DNA of 64,000 nt. Origin: Paracoccaceae bacterium. Lineage in GTDB: Bacteria; Pseudomonadota; Alphaproteobacteria; Rhodobacterales; Rhodobacteraceae. Below the pieces are notes generated by a model. It did not search any database, had not been told where the DNA came from, and saw nothing but the letters and a program-made list of their open reading frames with translations. Location: the NCBI GenBank assembly GCA_021647745.1, contig JAKIUB010000011.1, forward strand, positions 11,710 to 75,709. The letters are read 5' to 3'. The position numbers and the translations under genes are program-made. Below, in pieces: positions 35,949 through 44,347 of this stretch (the first letter of the stretch is position 1; each line of letters opens with the position of its first letter).

Positions 35949-36905
35949 CTAGGATATAGCGTGGTGTTTGGCAGCGGAATAACGGCCGGTGGCATGATGC
36001 TCTAGCTGGCGTTCAATATCGGTCAGCAAGCTCGAAGCGCCAAACCGAAACAGGTGCGGTTGCAAATAATGCACCCCCAGCTCCTCGCGCATCATGCTCA
36101 TCCATGTCAGCGCGTCTTTCGCGGTTGATATCCCGCCTGCGGGCTTGAAGCCCACCTCTGCGCCGCTGATCTCGTTATAATCGCGGATCGCCCGCACCAT
36201 CGTTAGCCCCACCGGCAGCACCGCGTTCACCGCTTCCTTGCCGGTCGAGGTCTTGATAAAATCTGCCCCCGCCATCATCGCCACCATGCTGGCGCGGTAA
36301 ACATTGCGAAGGCTGGAAATATCACCCGTGGCCAGAATGGTTTTTAAATGCGCCTTGCCGCAGGCTTCTTTCATCTGCGAAATTTCGTCATAAAGCGCGG
36401 GCCAGTTCTGCGCAAACACCTTTGAACGGGTGATCACGATATCAATCTCGGTCGCCCCCGCTGCCACGGCATAGCGAATTTCGGCCAGCTTTAGCTCCAG
36501 CGGAATAAGCCCTGCCGGAAAGCCCGTGGCCACCGAAGCCACGCCAATGCCCGTGCCCGCCACGCCCATCGCGGCGGTCTCGACCATGGTAGGATAAACA
36601 CAAACGGCCGCCGTCTGCACCGGCTTGGTTAGCCCCAGCTGCGCCTGAATTGACGGGTCCAGCGCCATTTTTGCCTTGCCACACAGGCGCTTGACACGGT
36701 TCACTGTGTCATCCCCCGCCAGCGTTGTCAGATCAATCAACCCGATCGCGCGCAAAAGCCACGCCGCCTGATGTGTCTTTTTCACCGAGCGGCGGGCGGA
36801 AAAACTCTTGCTGCGCCGCTCCAGCGCGCTCAAATTCACCCGCGCATCACGAAACACCGCTTCATCCAGCGGCATTCCTTTATTCTCTTTGCCATTATCC
36901 AGCAT
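35949..36905 (-). CDS. deoC: Deoxyribose-phosphate aldolase
   Basis: Splits 2-deoxyribose-5-phosphate to glyceraldehyde-3-phosphate and acetaldehyde, feeding deoxynucleosides into central metabolism. The 318-residue protein has the Schiff-base Lys in ADFIKTSTGKEA and the second active-site Lys in EVGFKPAGGIST. It is longer than the 220-260-residue bacterial type, with an N-terminal extension of about 60 residues, like the eukaryote-type enzyme. The ATG at 36905 is chosen over an upstream TTG. It is divergent from a TetR regulator and forms an operon with the ALDH gene. Confidence 0.93.
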   Translation of the reverse strand: MLDNGKENKGMPLDEAVFRDARVNLSALERRSKSFSARRSVKKTHQAAWLLRAIGLIDLTTLAGDDTVNRVKRLCGKAKMALDPSIQAQLGLTKPVQTAAVCVYPTMVETAAMGVAGTGIGVASVATGFPAGLIPLELKLAEIRYAVAAGATEIDIVITRSKVFAQNWPALYDEISQMKEACGKAHLKTILATGDISSLRNVYRASMVAMMAGADFIKTSTGKEAVNAVLPVGLTMVRAIRDYNEISGAEVGFKPAGGISTAKDALTWMSMMREELGVHYLQPHLFRFGASSLLTDIERQLEHHATGRYSAAKHHAIS

Positions 36906-37053
36906 TTTTGTCTCTTTGATCAAAAATAGTCACAAAGGACTCTGGCCCAATCCCTGAAAGAATTCAATCAGGAAGTTGTCAGCGGTAAGCGTTGCGTGTT
37001 AATGAAGGGTTACTCCACAGCATCATCTCCTTGCCGAAGATACAGGAAAATAA

Positions 37054-37632
37054 ATGAAGCGCCAAAGAAAGCCCGCCGCCGAACGCAAGGCGCAGATTGT
37101 GGACGAGGCCATGCGCCTTGCCGCCGAGCTGGGACCGGACCGGATGACAACCCAGAAACTGGCAGATGCGGTCGGGATATCACAGGCCGCGATTTTCAGA
37201 CATTTTCCGAGCAAGGCCGAGATATGGCTGGCGGTAGCCGCGCGCATCGGCTCGGCTATGCCCGCCAAGCTGCTGGCCTCCGATATGGCGCCACTGGAGC
37301 GCTTGCGGGCCATCGTGGCGCGGCAGCTCAAATTTATTGTCAAAACCCCGTCTATCCCCGCTATTCTTTACTCGCGTGAGCTACACGCCGAAAACGAAGC
37401 CCTCCGGCAGCAGTTTTCGGCTATGGTGGCACAGCGGCAGGTGCTTTTTTCCAGCCTGTTTCGCGAGGCGATTAAAACCGGCGATTTTAACAAAAATATC
37501 GACCCCGATGATGCTGCCAAACTGGTGCTGGCCTTTATTCAGGGCATGGCGATGCGCTGGTCAATGGAAGAGCACGGCTTTGACCTTGAGGCCGAGGGCA
37601 TGCGCCTGCTCGAGCTTCAGCTCAGGGCTTAG
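37054..37632 (+). CDS. TetR/AcrR-family regulator
   Basis: A 192-residue repressor-type protein. The N-terminal HTH is clear: RKAQIVDEAMRLAAELG, then TTQKLADAVGISQAAIFRHF (residues ~31-50). The C-terminal ligand domain is variable and gives no ligand. It is divergent from deoC-ALDH across about 150 bp, so autoregulation and control of that pair are the simplest guess. The RBS is weak (GAAGATACAGGAAA). Confidence 0.9.
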   Translation: MKRQRKPAAERKAQIVDEAMRLAAELGPDRMTTQKLADAVGISQAAIFRHFPSKAEIWLAVAARIGSAMPAKLLASDMAPLERLRAIVARQLKFIVKTPSIPAILYSRELHAENEALRQQFSAMVAQRQVLFSSLFREAIKTGDFNKNIDPDDAAKLVLAFIQGMAMRWSMEEHGFDLEAEGMRLLELQLRA

Positions 37633-37680
37633 CCCTCTTTTTGTGTTGACCCTAAAACCCCGGCCGCCAAAGCAGGTGGT

Positions 37681-38757
37681 TCATGCCGCGTAATACCGCC
37701 CGAAGCGGTTATTGATAAACGTGCCAAAATCCGCGTCTTCCTGCTTTACAAACCCCGCTTGCGGTAGCTGCCCCTCTGCCAGCATATCGAGCATTCCGCA
37801 AATACCGGCGGCGGTGGTCACTTGAATCGCGCTCCAGTTTTGCCCGCCAATCTCTCGCCGGTAATATTTGCGGGCAAATACATCCTGTACAAAGCGCCCC
37901 TGCTTTTCGCCGGTGACAGATACAAAAACCAGCACCACATCCTCGCTGGCAAAGGGCAGCGCGGTCTCGAAAATATCCTTCACCAGCTCGGGGCGCTCAC
38001 CCAGCCGCAAGTCTTGCAACAGCAGTTTCAAAATATCCCGATGGCCGGGGTAGCGCACTGTGCGGTAGTTCAGGTTTTTCACCTTACCTTCAAGGGTTTC
38101 ACACAGGGTTCCCAGCCCGCCAGAGGTATTAAACGCCTCGTAATCGACCCCGTCGAGCGAAAATTGTTCCAGCTCCGCCAGCGGCGGCACCTCTTTGAGT
38201 GCGCCATTTACCACGGCTTCACAAGGGTTTAGATATTCGTTTATCAGCCCCTCGGTTGACCATGTCAGCGCGTATTTCATGGCATTGGCAGGGTATTTCG
38301 GCAAGGCCCCCACCCGCATCTTCACATCCTGAAGCCGATCAAACCGCCCCGCCAAATCATGGGCGCAGACCGAGATAAACCCCGGCGCCAGCCCGCATTG
38401 CGGCACCAAAGCGGTAGCGGCCCCGCGCGCAAGATCCCGCACCACCCGCGTGCAGGCCACATCCTCGGTCAAATCCAAATAATGCACACCCACCTTCACC
38501 GCTGCGCGCGCCACGGCGGTGGTCAACGCAAAGGGCAGCGCGCTCAGCACCGCGTATTTACCGCGCAACGCAGCCTTCAATGCGACTGCATCATTTACGT
38601 CCAGCTCCAGCGGTTCAATGGCGGAGTGCAGCGGTAACCCCGCCAGCCCGACCGGATCACAATCCGCCACCGTCACGCGGTAGTCACCACTTTCAGCCAG
38701 CATCATCGCCATCATTTGTCCGATTTTGCCCGCGCCCATCACTAGAATATGTTTCAT
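37681..38757 (-). CDS. Saccharopine dehydrogenase-like oxidoreductase
   Basis: A 358-residue NAD(P)-dependent enzyme. The Rossmann motif is LVMGAGKIGQMMA at residues 5-17, followed by the saccharopine dehydrogenase NADP domain (LSALPFALTTAVARAAVKVG) and the C-terminal domain (LVPQCGLAPGFIS, ALTWSTEGLINEYLNPC). Homologues act on saccharopine, lysine-derived or carboxynorspermidine-like substrates. It is divergent from an Lrp regulator, which points to amino-acid-responsive control, and gcdH at 1.4 kb serves lysine breakdown, so a lysine role is plausible but unproved. Confidence 0.82.
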   Translation of the reverse strand: MKHILVMGAGKIGQMMAMMLAESGDYRVTVADCDPVGLAGLPLHSAIEPLELDVNDAVALKAALRGKYAVLSALPFALTTAVARAAVKVGVHYLDLTEDVACTRVVRDLARGAATALVPQCGLAPGFISVCAHDLAGRFDRLQDVKMRVGALPKYPANAMKYALTWSTEGLINEYLNPCEAVVNGALKEVPPLAELEQFSLDGVDYEAFNTSGGLGTLCETLEGKVKNLNYRTVRYPGHRDILKLLLQDLRLGERPELVKDIFETALPFASEDVVLVFVSVTGEKQGRFVQDVFARKYYRREIGGQNWSAIQVTTAAGICGMLDMLAEGQLPQAGFVKQEDADFGTFINNRFGRYYAA

Positions 38758-38876
38758 ATCCGCATCTCCCTTTCCCGAGCATACCCCCGTGCGCTGTCGA
38801 ATTGCCTTGTTAAATCGACGAAATGAATGGTATTTATGTGCGAATTGCCAGTCAAACCTTCAAAGTGAAAGATCTC

Positions 38877-39302
38877 ATGGATCCGCTCGACCAAAAGCTG
38901 CTCGAAATGTTACTGAAAAACGCTCGCGAGCCGATCACTTCGCTTTCTCACGCGCTCAACGTATCGCGCGCCACGATCACCGAGCGGATGAAAAAACTCG
39001 AGGCGCGCGGTATCATCGCCGGCTATACCCTGCGCCTTTCCGAGGCGACCCTTCAGCGCAATATTGCCGCCCATGTGATGATCGCGGTTGAGCCGCGCAG
39101 CACCGATGCCGTGCTCGCCGCGCTCAAAAACCTGGCCAGTATCCATAGCTTGCACGCGGTTAGCGGCATTTATGATCTTATTGCCGTTTTACGCAGCGAC
39201 AACACGCAAGGTCTCGACCGGGATCTTGATATTATCAGGAATATCAAGGGCGTGGTTAAAACCGTTTCCTCTATTGTGCTTTCGACCAAGCTCGGAAACT
39301 AA
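38877..39302 (+). CDS. Lrp/AsnC-family regulator
   Basis: A 141-residue protein with an N-terminal winged helix (MDPLDQKLLEMLLKNAREPI, then LSHALNVSRATITERMKKLE) and the RAM ligand domain (HSLHAVSGIYDLIAVL). The ATG at 38877 gives the usual family N-terminus; an in-frame ATG at 38823 would add 18 residues. It is divergent from the saccharopine dehydrogenase-like gene across about 120 bp and probably controls it, with an amino acid as effector. Confidence 0.9.
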   Translation: MDPLDQKLLEMLLKNAREPITSLSHALNVSRATITERMKKLEARGIIAGYTLRLSEATLQRNIAAHVMIAVEPRSTDAVLAALKNLASIHSLHAVSGIYDLIAVLRSDNTQGLDRDLDIIRNIKGVVKTVSSIVLSTKLGN

Positions 39303-39519
39303 AGCGATCCTGCCTGAAAAACGGGGATTATTCACCCAAGAGGTAATACTAAAGTTCTTCAGACCTTGTAACTTCCGCATTTTAATCCTAGATACGGCCT
39401 GTGAAGTATTCTTTCACCGAGGTTTTCGACTCCCTATGCAGTTCGTTGATTTCTAATTAAGATCACGCTGCACCATAGTCACCGCGTTGTGCGGGTGGCA
39501 TTTAATAGGAGATAATCGG

Positions 39520-39726
39520 ATGGCTAACGGCACCGTAAAATGGTTTAACCCTTCAAAAGGCTTCGGCTTCATTCAGCCAGAAAATGGCGGCAGCGATGTG
39601 TTTGTGCATATTTCTGCTGTTGAAGCGGCTGGTCTTTCCGGCTTGGACGACAATCAAAAAGTAACTTACGAACTGGAAACAGGTCGTAACGGCAAAGAAT
39701 CTGCATCCCAGCTTGCGCTGGTATAA
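39520..39726 (+). CDS. cspA: Cold-shock protein
   Basis: A 68-residue single cold-shock domain that binds RNA or single-stranded DNA. RNP1 is KGFGFIQP and RNP2 is DVFVHISAV, both intact. The ATG at 39520 has AGGAG seven to eight bases upstream. A leader of up to 217 bp without a gene precedes it, containing a GC-rich stem near 39480-39498, as expected for temperature-responsive csp mRNA (inference). A terminator follows. Confidence 0.94.
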   Translation: MANGTVKWFNPSKGFGFIQPENGGSDVFVHISAVEAAGLSGLDDNQKVTYELETGRNGKESASQLALV

Positions 39727-39765
39727 GCTGGTTTTGACGGAAACCTCCGTCGCATAAAATTTTGA

Positions 39766-39801
39766 AACGGCGGTTTGGATAATATCCAGACCGCCGTTTT
39801 T
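39766..39801 (+). terminator. Rho-independent terminator after cspA
   Basis: Arms AACGGCGGTTTGGAT and ATCCAGACCGCCGTT pair over 15 bases with one G-U, loop AAT, then TTTT. It lies 40 bp after the cspA stop. Confidence 0.85.
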
Positions 39802-39953
39802 CATACTGACCTGCGCCCCTAGAACTCCTCCAAAGGGCGGACAAAATAGAGAAGCGATTCGCAGACAAAAAGACAGCGGACCTGTGCAGACGATACGGCA
39901 TATATTGACCGGCAGCGGCCGGTTTAAAACCATATCAAAAATATTCCGTAAAA

Positions 39954-40030
39954 TGGTACCAGCGCCCTGATTTGAACAGGGGGCCTCTTGATCCACAATC
40001 AAGCGCTCTAACCTACTGAGCTACGCCGGC
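39954..40030 (-). tRNA. tRNA-His (GTG)
   Basis: Reading the minus strand, the gene starts GCCGGCGTAGCTCAGT and ends GTTCAAATC...CGCTGGTACCA. The anticodon stem CTTGA/TCAAG encloses loop TTGTGGA with anticodon GTG. The acceptor stem pairs GCCGGCG with CGCTGGT (two G-U). The 3' CCA is encoded. The discriminator is A73 and the base before the first nucleotide is T, so no G-1 is encoded; this matches the unusual tRNA-His of one alphaproteobacterial clade. Confidence 0.93.
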
Positions 40031-40134
40031 ACTGTGGGCTGAATTACATCTGACTTTAGCCGATTGCAAGCCCAATTTACTTGCCAACAGCCAAATTGGG
40101 CGCTAGGTCAGGGCCGAGCCGGAAAGGATCAGTC

Positions 40135-40323
40135 ATGGGTATCAACAAAGAAAGCGACATTGCCGCCAATCTCCAGATCGGGCCAACCGATCAAGGCATG
40201 GTGCGGATGTTCATCGAAGCCGACAATATCGAGATTCCGCTGGATTTTGACCCCGAAGAGGCCGAAGAGATCGCTGAAGAGCTGCTCGCCGCCGCCCGGC
40301 ACGCCCGCGCCGTCAAGCGCTGA
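40135..40323 (+). CDS. Small conserved protein (DUF6324-like)
   Basis: A 62-residue acidic protein beginning MGINKESDIAANLQIGPTD, with a short beta-rich part and a C-terminal Glu/Ala-rich helix. I recall close homologues in Rhodobacterales annotated as DUF6324; function is unknown. GGAAAGGA lies before the ATG. The end overlaps the large glycosyltransferase gene by 11 bp, tail to tail. Confidence 0.7.
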   Translation: MGINKESDIAANLQIGPTDQGMVRMFIEADNIEIPLDFDPEEAEEIAEELLAAARHARAVKR

Positions 40324-42601
40324 CCAGCCCCAGCTCTGCCAGCCGCGTTTGATAGCGCAAGCGCAGAGCCTTGCCGGAATAGTGCTGCTCCATCAGGGCT
40401 TTGCCCGCTTTACAGCGCTGGCTTGCGATCTCTGGAGAGGCGGCAACCTCGGCCATAGCCACCGCCAGCGCCTCATGATCAATCTCGGCCCATCTTGCCC
40501 CCTTGAGCGGGAAAATAGCCTCGCCCGGCCGCACATTGCGCCACCGCCACGGCACGCAAAATGCGGTATCAGGGGTGCAAAAATCCTGCGTGCCGGAATA
40601 GTCAGTCACGATCACTGGTGTGCCGAGCTTCATCGCATAGGCAGGCAAATAACCAAACCCCTCGGCTCGGTGCGAAGAGACCAGCGCCGTCACTGCGCTG
40701 ATCAGCCCGAGATAGCGGGGAAAGGGCAGATGCGCCTGTAACAGGATTATCCGCGGATCTTTAGCGATAATTTTGCTAATGATCTGCATCTGTTTCTCAG
40801 GGTCGCCCCAGTGGTTTTTAATCGGGGGAGAGGTTTTTAGAATCAACCGCGCCTCTGGCCGGTTAACAAAGGCCATCTGGAAGGCCAGCACCGCCGCCAG
40901 CGGGTTTTTGCGCGCCACGGAAGAGTGCAGGTCAAAGCTGACAAGAAACACTGGCTGGCCGGCAGATATCCCCAATTTTCCCAAATCGAATACCTCCGGC
41001 GGCGGCAGGTCAAACCCCTTGCCGACCCATGTTACCGGCCTGTCATATTCCCGCGCGTATATCTTTTGCAGATACCGGCTGGGCACCCATATTTCATCCA
41101 GCACCTCGCCTGCCAGCCGATGCGCTTGCGGCAGATTTTCCAGCTCCCACAAGAGATAACCGATATGAAAACTGCCGGGCCGGTGATGTCGAAACATCTG
41201 CGCCGGAATGGCATCGGCATTTACATGGTGCAGATAGATATCCCGCGCGGGATGGATACCGGCCAGCGCGGTGGTAGACATTTGCCGGTTTTGGCCAAGG
41301 CCGGTTGTGGTCTCTGCCCCGCCCGTCACCCTGATTGCAGGGGGCGATACCGGCGGGCACCCCTTGCCGATAAGCGCCAGCAATAGCGGATAGCCCCGCA
41401 AAGCAAGATCGCCAACTCCCTGCTTTAACTCCTCGCTCTCCCACGGCCAAGCCAGCGCCTCTACGCGGGAAACCGGCATATGGGCCAGCACCGCCACCAG
41501 CAGCTCAAGACGCGTCAGCGCGTTTGGTGCCGGTGTCAGCGGTGTGGCCAACCAGTTGCACAAAGCGGGGTCAATAAAGGTAGGCACATCAAAAAACCGC
41601 ATCATACCCACCAGCCTGCGCAAGGCTTGTGCCAGCGATGGGGCGGTTAATTCAGCGTTCAGGGGGGCAGGTGGCACTATCATCGGCAGGGCTTGTTGCA
41701 ACATATCCGCCGCTTGCGCCTCATACCACGCCAGATAGGCCAATGCGCCGTACCGGCTATCCAGCGGAAACCGCTCGGCAAGCCGCCGGGCCGCGTGTAG
41801 GTGCAGCATAAATGCCGAGAGCGGCACCCCGTGGGTCGGGGCAACCGCGCGGTCAGCAAAAGGTGCTTCACAAATCGGCGGGGCGGACTGCTGGAAAGCC
41901 GGTAGATCTGCCTCGCCATAAGCCTCGACCACAGCCAGAATCAGCGCAACCCCCTCACGAAGCGGGTCGTCTTTTTTCAGTCGCTCCAGCGCATGCCGAA
42001 GCCAGAGTGGCGTAAGGCACAAGCTCGCCGTGGCCCCTTGGCGCGCCGCAAGAGAGAGGCTGGCCAGATCAACATCTTCGGGCCGGGCAGCCGGCCCGAG
42101 CTTGCCGGTCAGGGATGCTGCCAGCGCCGCTGGTGAACCGGACTGGCGTACAAGCACAATTGGTCGCCGCCATATTAGCTTGAGCAAAAGCGCAACCATG
42201 ACAATCGCCAGATGCCCGGGCCGCTTGAGCAGCTTTAGCCGGTAAACCACGATGCCACGCTTTGCCCTGCGTAAAAGCCGCCACACAAGCTGAATCCGGC
42301 GCCACTCTTCCAGCCGCCGATGGCGCCACAGCTTTTGGGATATCTCCCTGAAATCAAGCCCCTCGGGGTATAACACCAGCGTTTCACTACCCTCCGCCAG
42401 CAGGCGCGCCAGCATCGGATCAAAATCCCTCTTGGGAGCAAAAGGCAGGATATCGGAGCTATAGGCCGGCGCAGTCGTGGTGGCAGGGCGGACATCAAAC
42501 CCCGCTTTCATCAAATGGAAAACCACCTCGCCGGCATGGCGCGCAGCCACGCTGCCCTTGGGTGGCAGCTGCGCAATAACGCGGATGATCTTTGGCCTCA
42601 T
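40313..42601 (-). CDS. Large glycosyltransferase (GT4-like C-terminal domain)
   Basis: A 762-residue protein. The last ~320 residues form a group 1 glycosyltransferase domain: EIWVPSRYLQKIYA, then SFDLHSSVARKNPLA, and SSHRAEGFGYLPAYAMKLGT with the sugar-nucleotide Glu region, then VIVTDYSGTQDF. The first ~400 residues are Leu/Ala/Arg-rich helices with no domain I recognise and two possible membrane-associated stretches (IVMVALLLKLIWRRPIVLV). Probably builds a surface glycan; acceptor and donor are unknown. Confidence 0.75.
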   Translation of the reverse strand: MRPKIIRVIAQLPPKGSVAARHAGEVVFHLMKAGFDVRPATTTAPAYSSDILPFAPKRDFDPMLARLLAEGSETLVLYPEGLDFREISQKLWRHRRLEEWRRIQLVWRLLRRAKRGIVVYRLKLLKRPGHLAIVMVALLLKLIWRRPIVLVRQSGSPAALAASLTGKLGPAARPEDVDLASLSLAARQGATASLCLTPLWLRHALERLKKDDPLREGVALILAVVEAYGEADLPAFQQSAPPICEAPFADRAVAPTHGVPLSAFMLHLHAARRLAERFPLDSRYGALAYLAWYEAQAADMLQQALPMIVPPAPLNAELTAPSLAQALRRLVGMMRFFDVPTFIDPALCNWLATPLTPAPNALTRLELLVAVLAHMPVSRVEALAWPWESEELKQGVGDLALRGYPLLLALIGKGCPPVSPPAIRVTGGAETTTGLGQNRQMSTTALAGIHPARDIYLHHVNADAIPAQMFRHHRPGSFHIGYLLWELENLPQAHRLAGEVLDEIWVPSRYLQKIYAREYDRPVTWVGKGFDLPPPEVFDLGKLGISAGQPVFLVSFDLHSSVARKNPLAAVLAFQMAFVNRPEARLILKTSPPIKNHWGDPEKQMQIISKIIAKDPRIILLQAHLPFPRYLGLISAVTALVSSHRAEGFGYLPAYAMKLGTPVIVTDYSGTQDFCTPDTAFCVPWRWRNVRPGEAIFPLKGARWAEIDHEALAVAMAEVAASPEIASQRCKAGKALMEQHYSGKALRLRYQTRLAELGLVSA

Positions 42602-42696
42602 TCAAAACGCTCCGGCTGTTAACGCCTGCCTTGCGGCGGATTGACCAATCTTTATGCTACCCCCCCTTCAAAAACCACCCGTTAAGCGCTATATGT

Positions 42697-42867
42697 TTGG
42701 TGGCGGGTGCTGGTCGTTGCGTGCAAAGGACCCATCCTAGTGGCCTTAATTCTATGAAAGGGAGCTGGCTCTGTGACTGGCCGTGGCCTATCTCACCTCG
42801 CACCCACCTGGTTACCCAGGCTCATAAGGATCAGACCCCTTCACGGATGCTCCGGGCCCGCCACCAA
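42697..42867 (+). ncRNA. ssrS: Probable 6S RNA
   Basis: A 171-base segment closed by an 11-base perfect terminal stem (TTGGTGGCGGG at 42697-42707 with CCCGCCACCAA at 42857-42867), with further paired blocks inside, sitting 18 bp ahead of 5-formyltetrahydrofolate cyclo-ligase, the classical partner of 6S RNA in proteobacteria. TTCAAA (42667) and TATATG (42690), spaced 17 bp, form a plausible promoter that would start at the 5' arm. 6S RNA mimics an open promoter and binds RNA polymerase. Identity rests on synteny and structure; no covariance search was possible. Confidence 0.68.
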
Positions 42868-42885
42868 TTTCCGGAAAGCTTTGGC

Positions 42886-43464
42886 ATGAGCGATATTGCT
42901 GTGCAAAAACAAGCGGTGCGCAAGGCCGCAATGGCTACACGCAAAGTTGCCCATGAAGCCGCCAGTGGCGCGGGGCGGGCTGCGGCCAACCACCTGCTTG
43001 ACTGGGTCGCCAGCGCCCCAAAGGTCCGCTTCATTTCCGGCTATATGCCGATTCGCTCCGAAATAGATGTGCTGCCGGCGATGCACGCCCTTTTTGCCCG
43101 GGGCTATCAAATAAGCGTGCCGGTGATTGTCGCCAAGGCCACCCCGCTGCGCTTTCGAGCGTGGACGCCGGATGTAAATATGGTTGATGGCCCTTTTGGC
43201 GCACGGGTGCCTGAAAGTGGCACATGGCACCAGCCTGATCTGCTGCTTTGCCCGATGCTGGCCTTTGATGAAAGCGGTCAGCGCATGGGCTATGGTGGCG
43301 GGTTCTATGATCGCTCGATTGCCGGGCTGAAAGCCGAAAAACCGGTGCGGGCGATGGGCTTTGCCTATGCGGCCCAGCAGGTTAAGGCCCTGCCACACGA
43401 GCCAACCGACCAGCGCCTTGACGGGGTGATCACCGAATGCGGTATTATGTGGTCGCGGCAATAA
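42886..43464 (+). CDS. 5-formyltetrahydrofolate cyclo-ligase
   Basis: Makes 5,10-methenyltetrahydrofolate from 5-formyl-THF with ATP. The 192-residue protein has the basic N-terminal KAAMATRK segment, SGYMPIRSEID, and the nucleotide motif MGYGGGFYDR near residue 137. The ATG at 42886 follows the 6S-like RNA. Its 3' end overlaps the HAD gene by 20 bp on the other strand. Confidence 0.92.
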   Translation: MSDIAVQKQAVRKAAMATRKVAHEAASGAGRAAANHLLDWVASAPKVRFISGYMPIRSEIDVLPAMHALFARGYQISVPVIVAKATPLRFRAWTPDVNMVDGPFGARVPESGTWHQPDLLLCPMLAFDESGQRMGYGGGFYDRSIAGLKAEKPVRAMGFAYAAQQVKALPHEPTDQRLDGVITECGIMWSRQ

Positions 43465-44341
43465 AATCGGGGCTGATACCGGATTGCGCGATAAATGGCG
43501 CCGTATCGCGGCCCCTGAACAACCCGTGATCCTCAATCAGCACGGTCTTGAACCCCGCCGCTGCGCCACCCAGAATATCGGTGTGCAGCGTATCACCAAC
43601 CATCGCCACACGCTGCGCCGGCACATTGCCAAAGCGCCGCTTGGCCTCGGCAAAGATACCGCCATAAGGTTTACCGGAAAACTGCGGATCTATGCCGGTT
43701 TCGCGCGCGATTTCATGGGCATACCAACCCGGCTCATGGCTCAGGCTATCTTCGCGGGGGGCAACCAGATCGGGGTTGCCAACCAGCACAGGGCGGGGGT
43801 TTTTCTTGAGTGATTGCACCAGCATGGCTTGGCGGGTCGCGCTCCACTCACCACTGCCGATCAACAAAAACCCTTCAGCGCGCTCATAAACGCCCGCGTC
43901 ATCGCCCAGCATTTCAGCCTCTACCTTCAGTGTTTCAAGCTGTGCACCTGTCGGGGCCATCGCCGCCCATCGGCGCTTTGGCTCCTGTGCCAGAGCCGCA
44001 GCCAGAATATCACGGCTGGAGATCACATCCTTGGCCGCAAAATCAAACCCGAAACGGCGGTATTTAGCCAGCGAGACCGGGGCCGGAAAGCTGGCGCCAT
44101 TAGTCAACACCATCACCCGCTTGCCCGCCGCCTGCAAAGCAGCCACGCGCGAAGCGGCACCGGCGATCGGGGTATCGCCAACATTGAGCACCCCGAACGC
44201 ATCCAGCAGGAATACATCAAACCGCTCGGCCAGATCACCAAGATCGGCAACCCGCGCCGCCGCGCCGTGCGCGCCCGCTTGTGGCAAGCGCTCGCGCACA
44301 CGCTCGTATTGCGCAAACGCCCAGTCTGTATCGGCTACCAT
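43445..44341 (-). CDS. HAD-family sugar-phosphatase-like hydrolase (TIGR01459-like)
   Basis: A 298-residue HAD subfamily IIA protein. Motif I is FLLDAFGVLNVGD, where the first Asp is the nucleophile and the second position usually held by Asp is Phe-flanked (DAFGVL, as in this subgroup); motif II is VLTNGAS; motif III/IV is VAMVGDTLHTDILGG. It begins right after the phnE stop on the same strand, so it may be co-transcribed with the phosphonate importer. The ATG at 44341 is chosen; a GTG lies two codons upstream. Confidence 0.85.
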   Translation of the reverse strand: MVADTDWAFAQYERVRERLPQAGAHGAAARVADLGDLAERFDVFLLDAFGVLNVGDTPIAGAASRVAALQAAGKRVMVLTNGASFPAPVSLAKYRRFGFDFAAKDVISSRDILAAALAQEPKRRWAAMAPTGAQLETLKVEAEMLGDDAGVYERAEGFLLIGSGEWSATRQAMLVQSLKKNPRPVLVGNPDLVAPREDSLSHEPGWYAHEIARETGIDPQFSGKPYGGIFAEAKRRFGNVPAQRVAMVGDTLHTDILGGAAAGFKTVLIEDHGLFRGRDTAPFIAQSGISPDFIAATT

Positions 44342-44347
44342 ACCCAC

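Noticed and set aside
42697..42867. Signal recognition particle RNA
   Set aside because: The conserved SRP apical loop and its GGAA/AGCAG asymmetric bulges are not seen; gene order and overall fold fit 6S RNA better.
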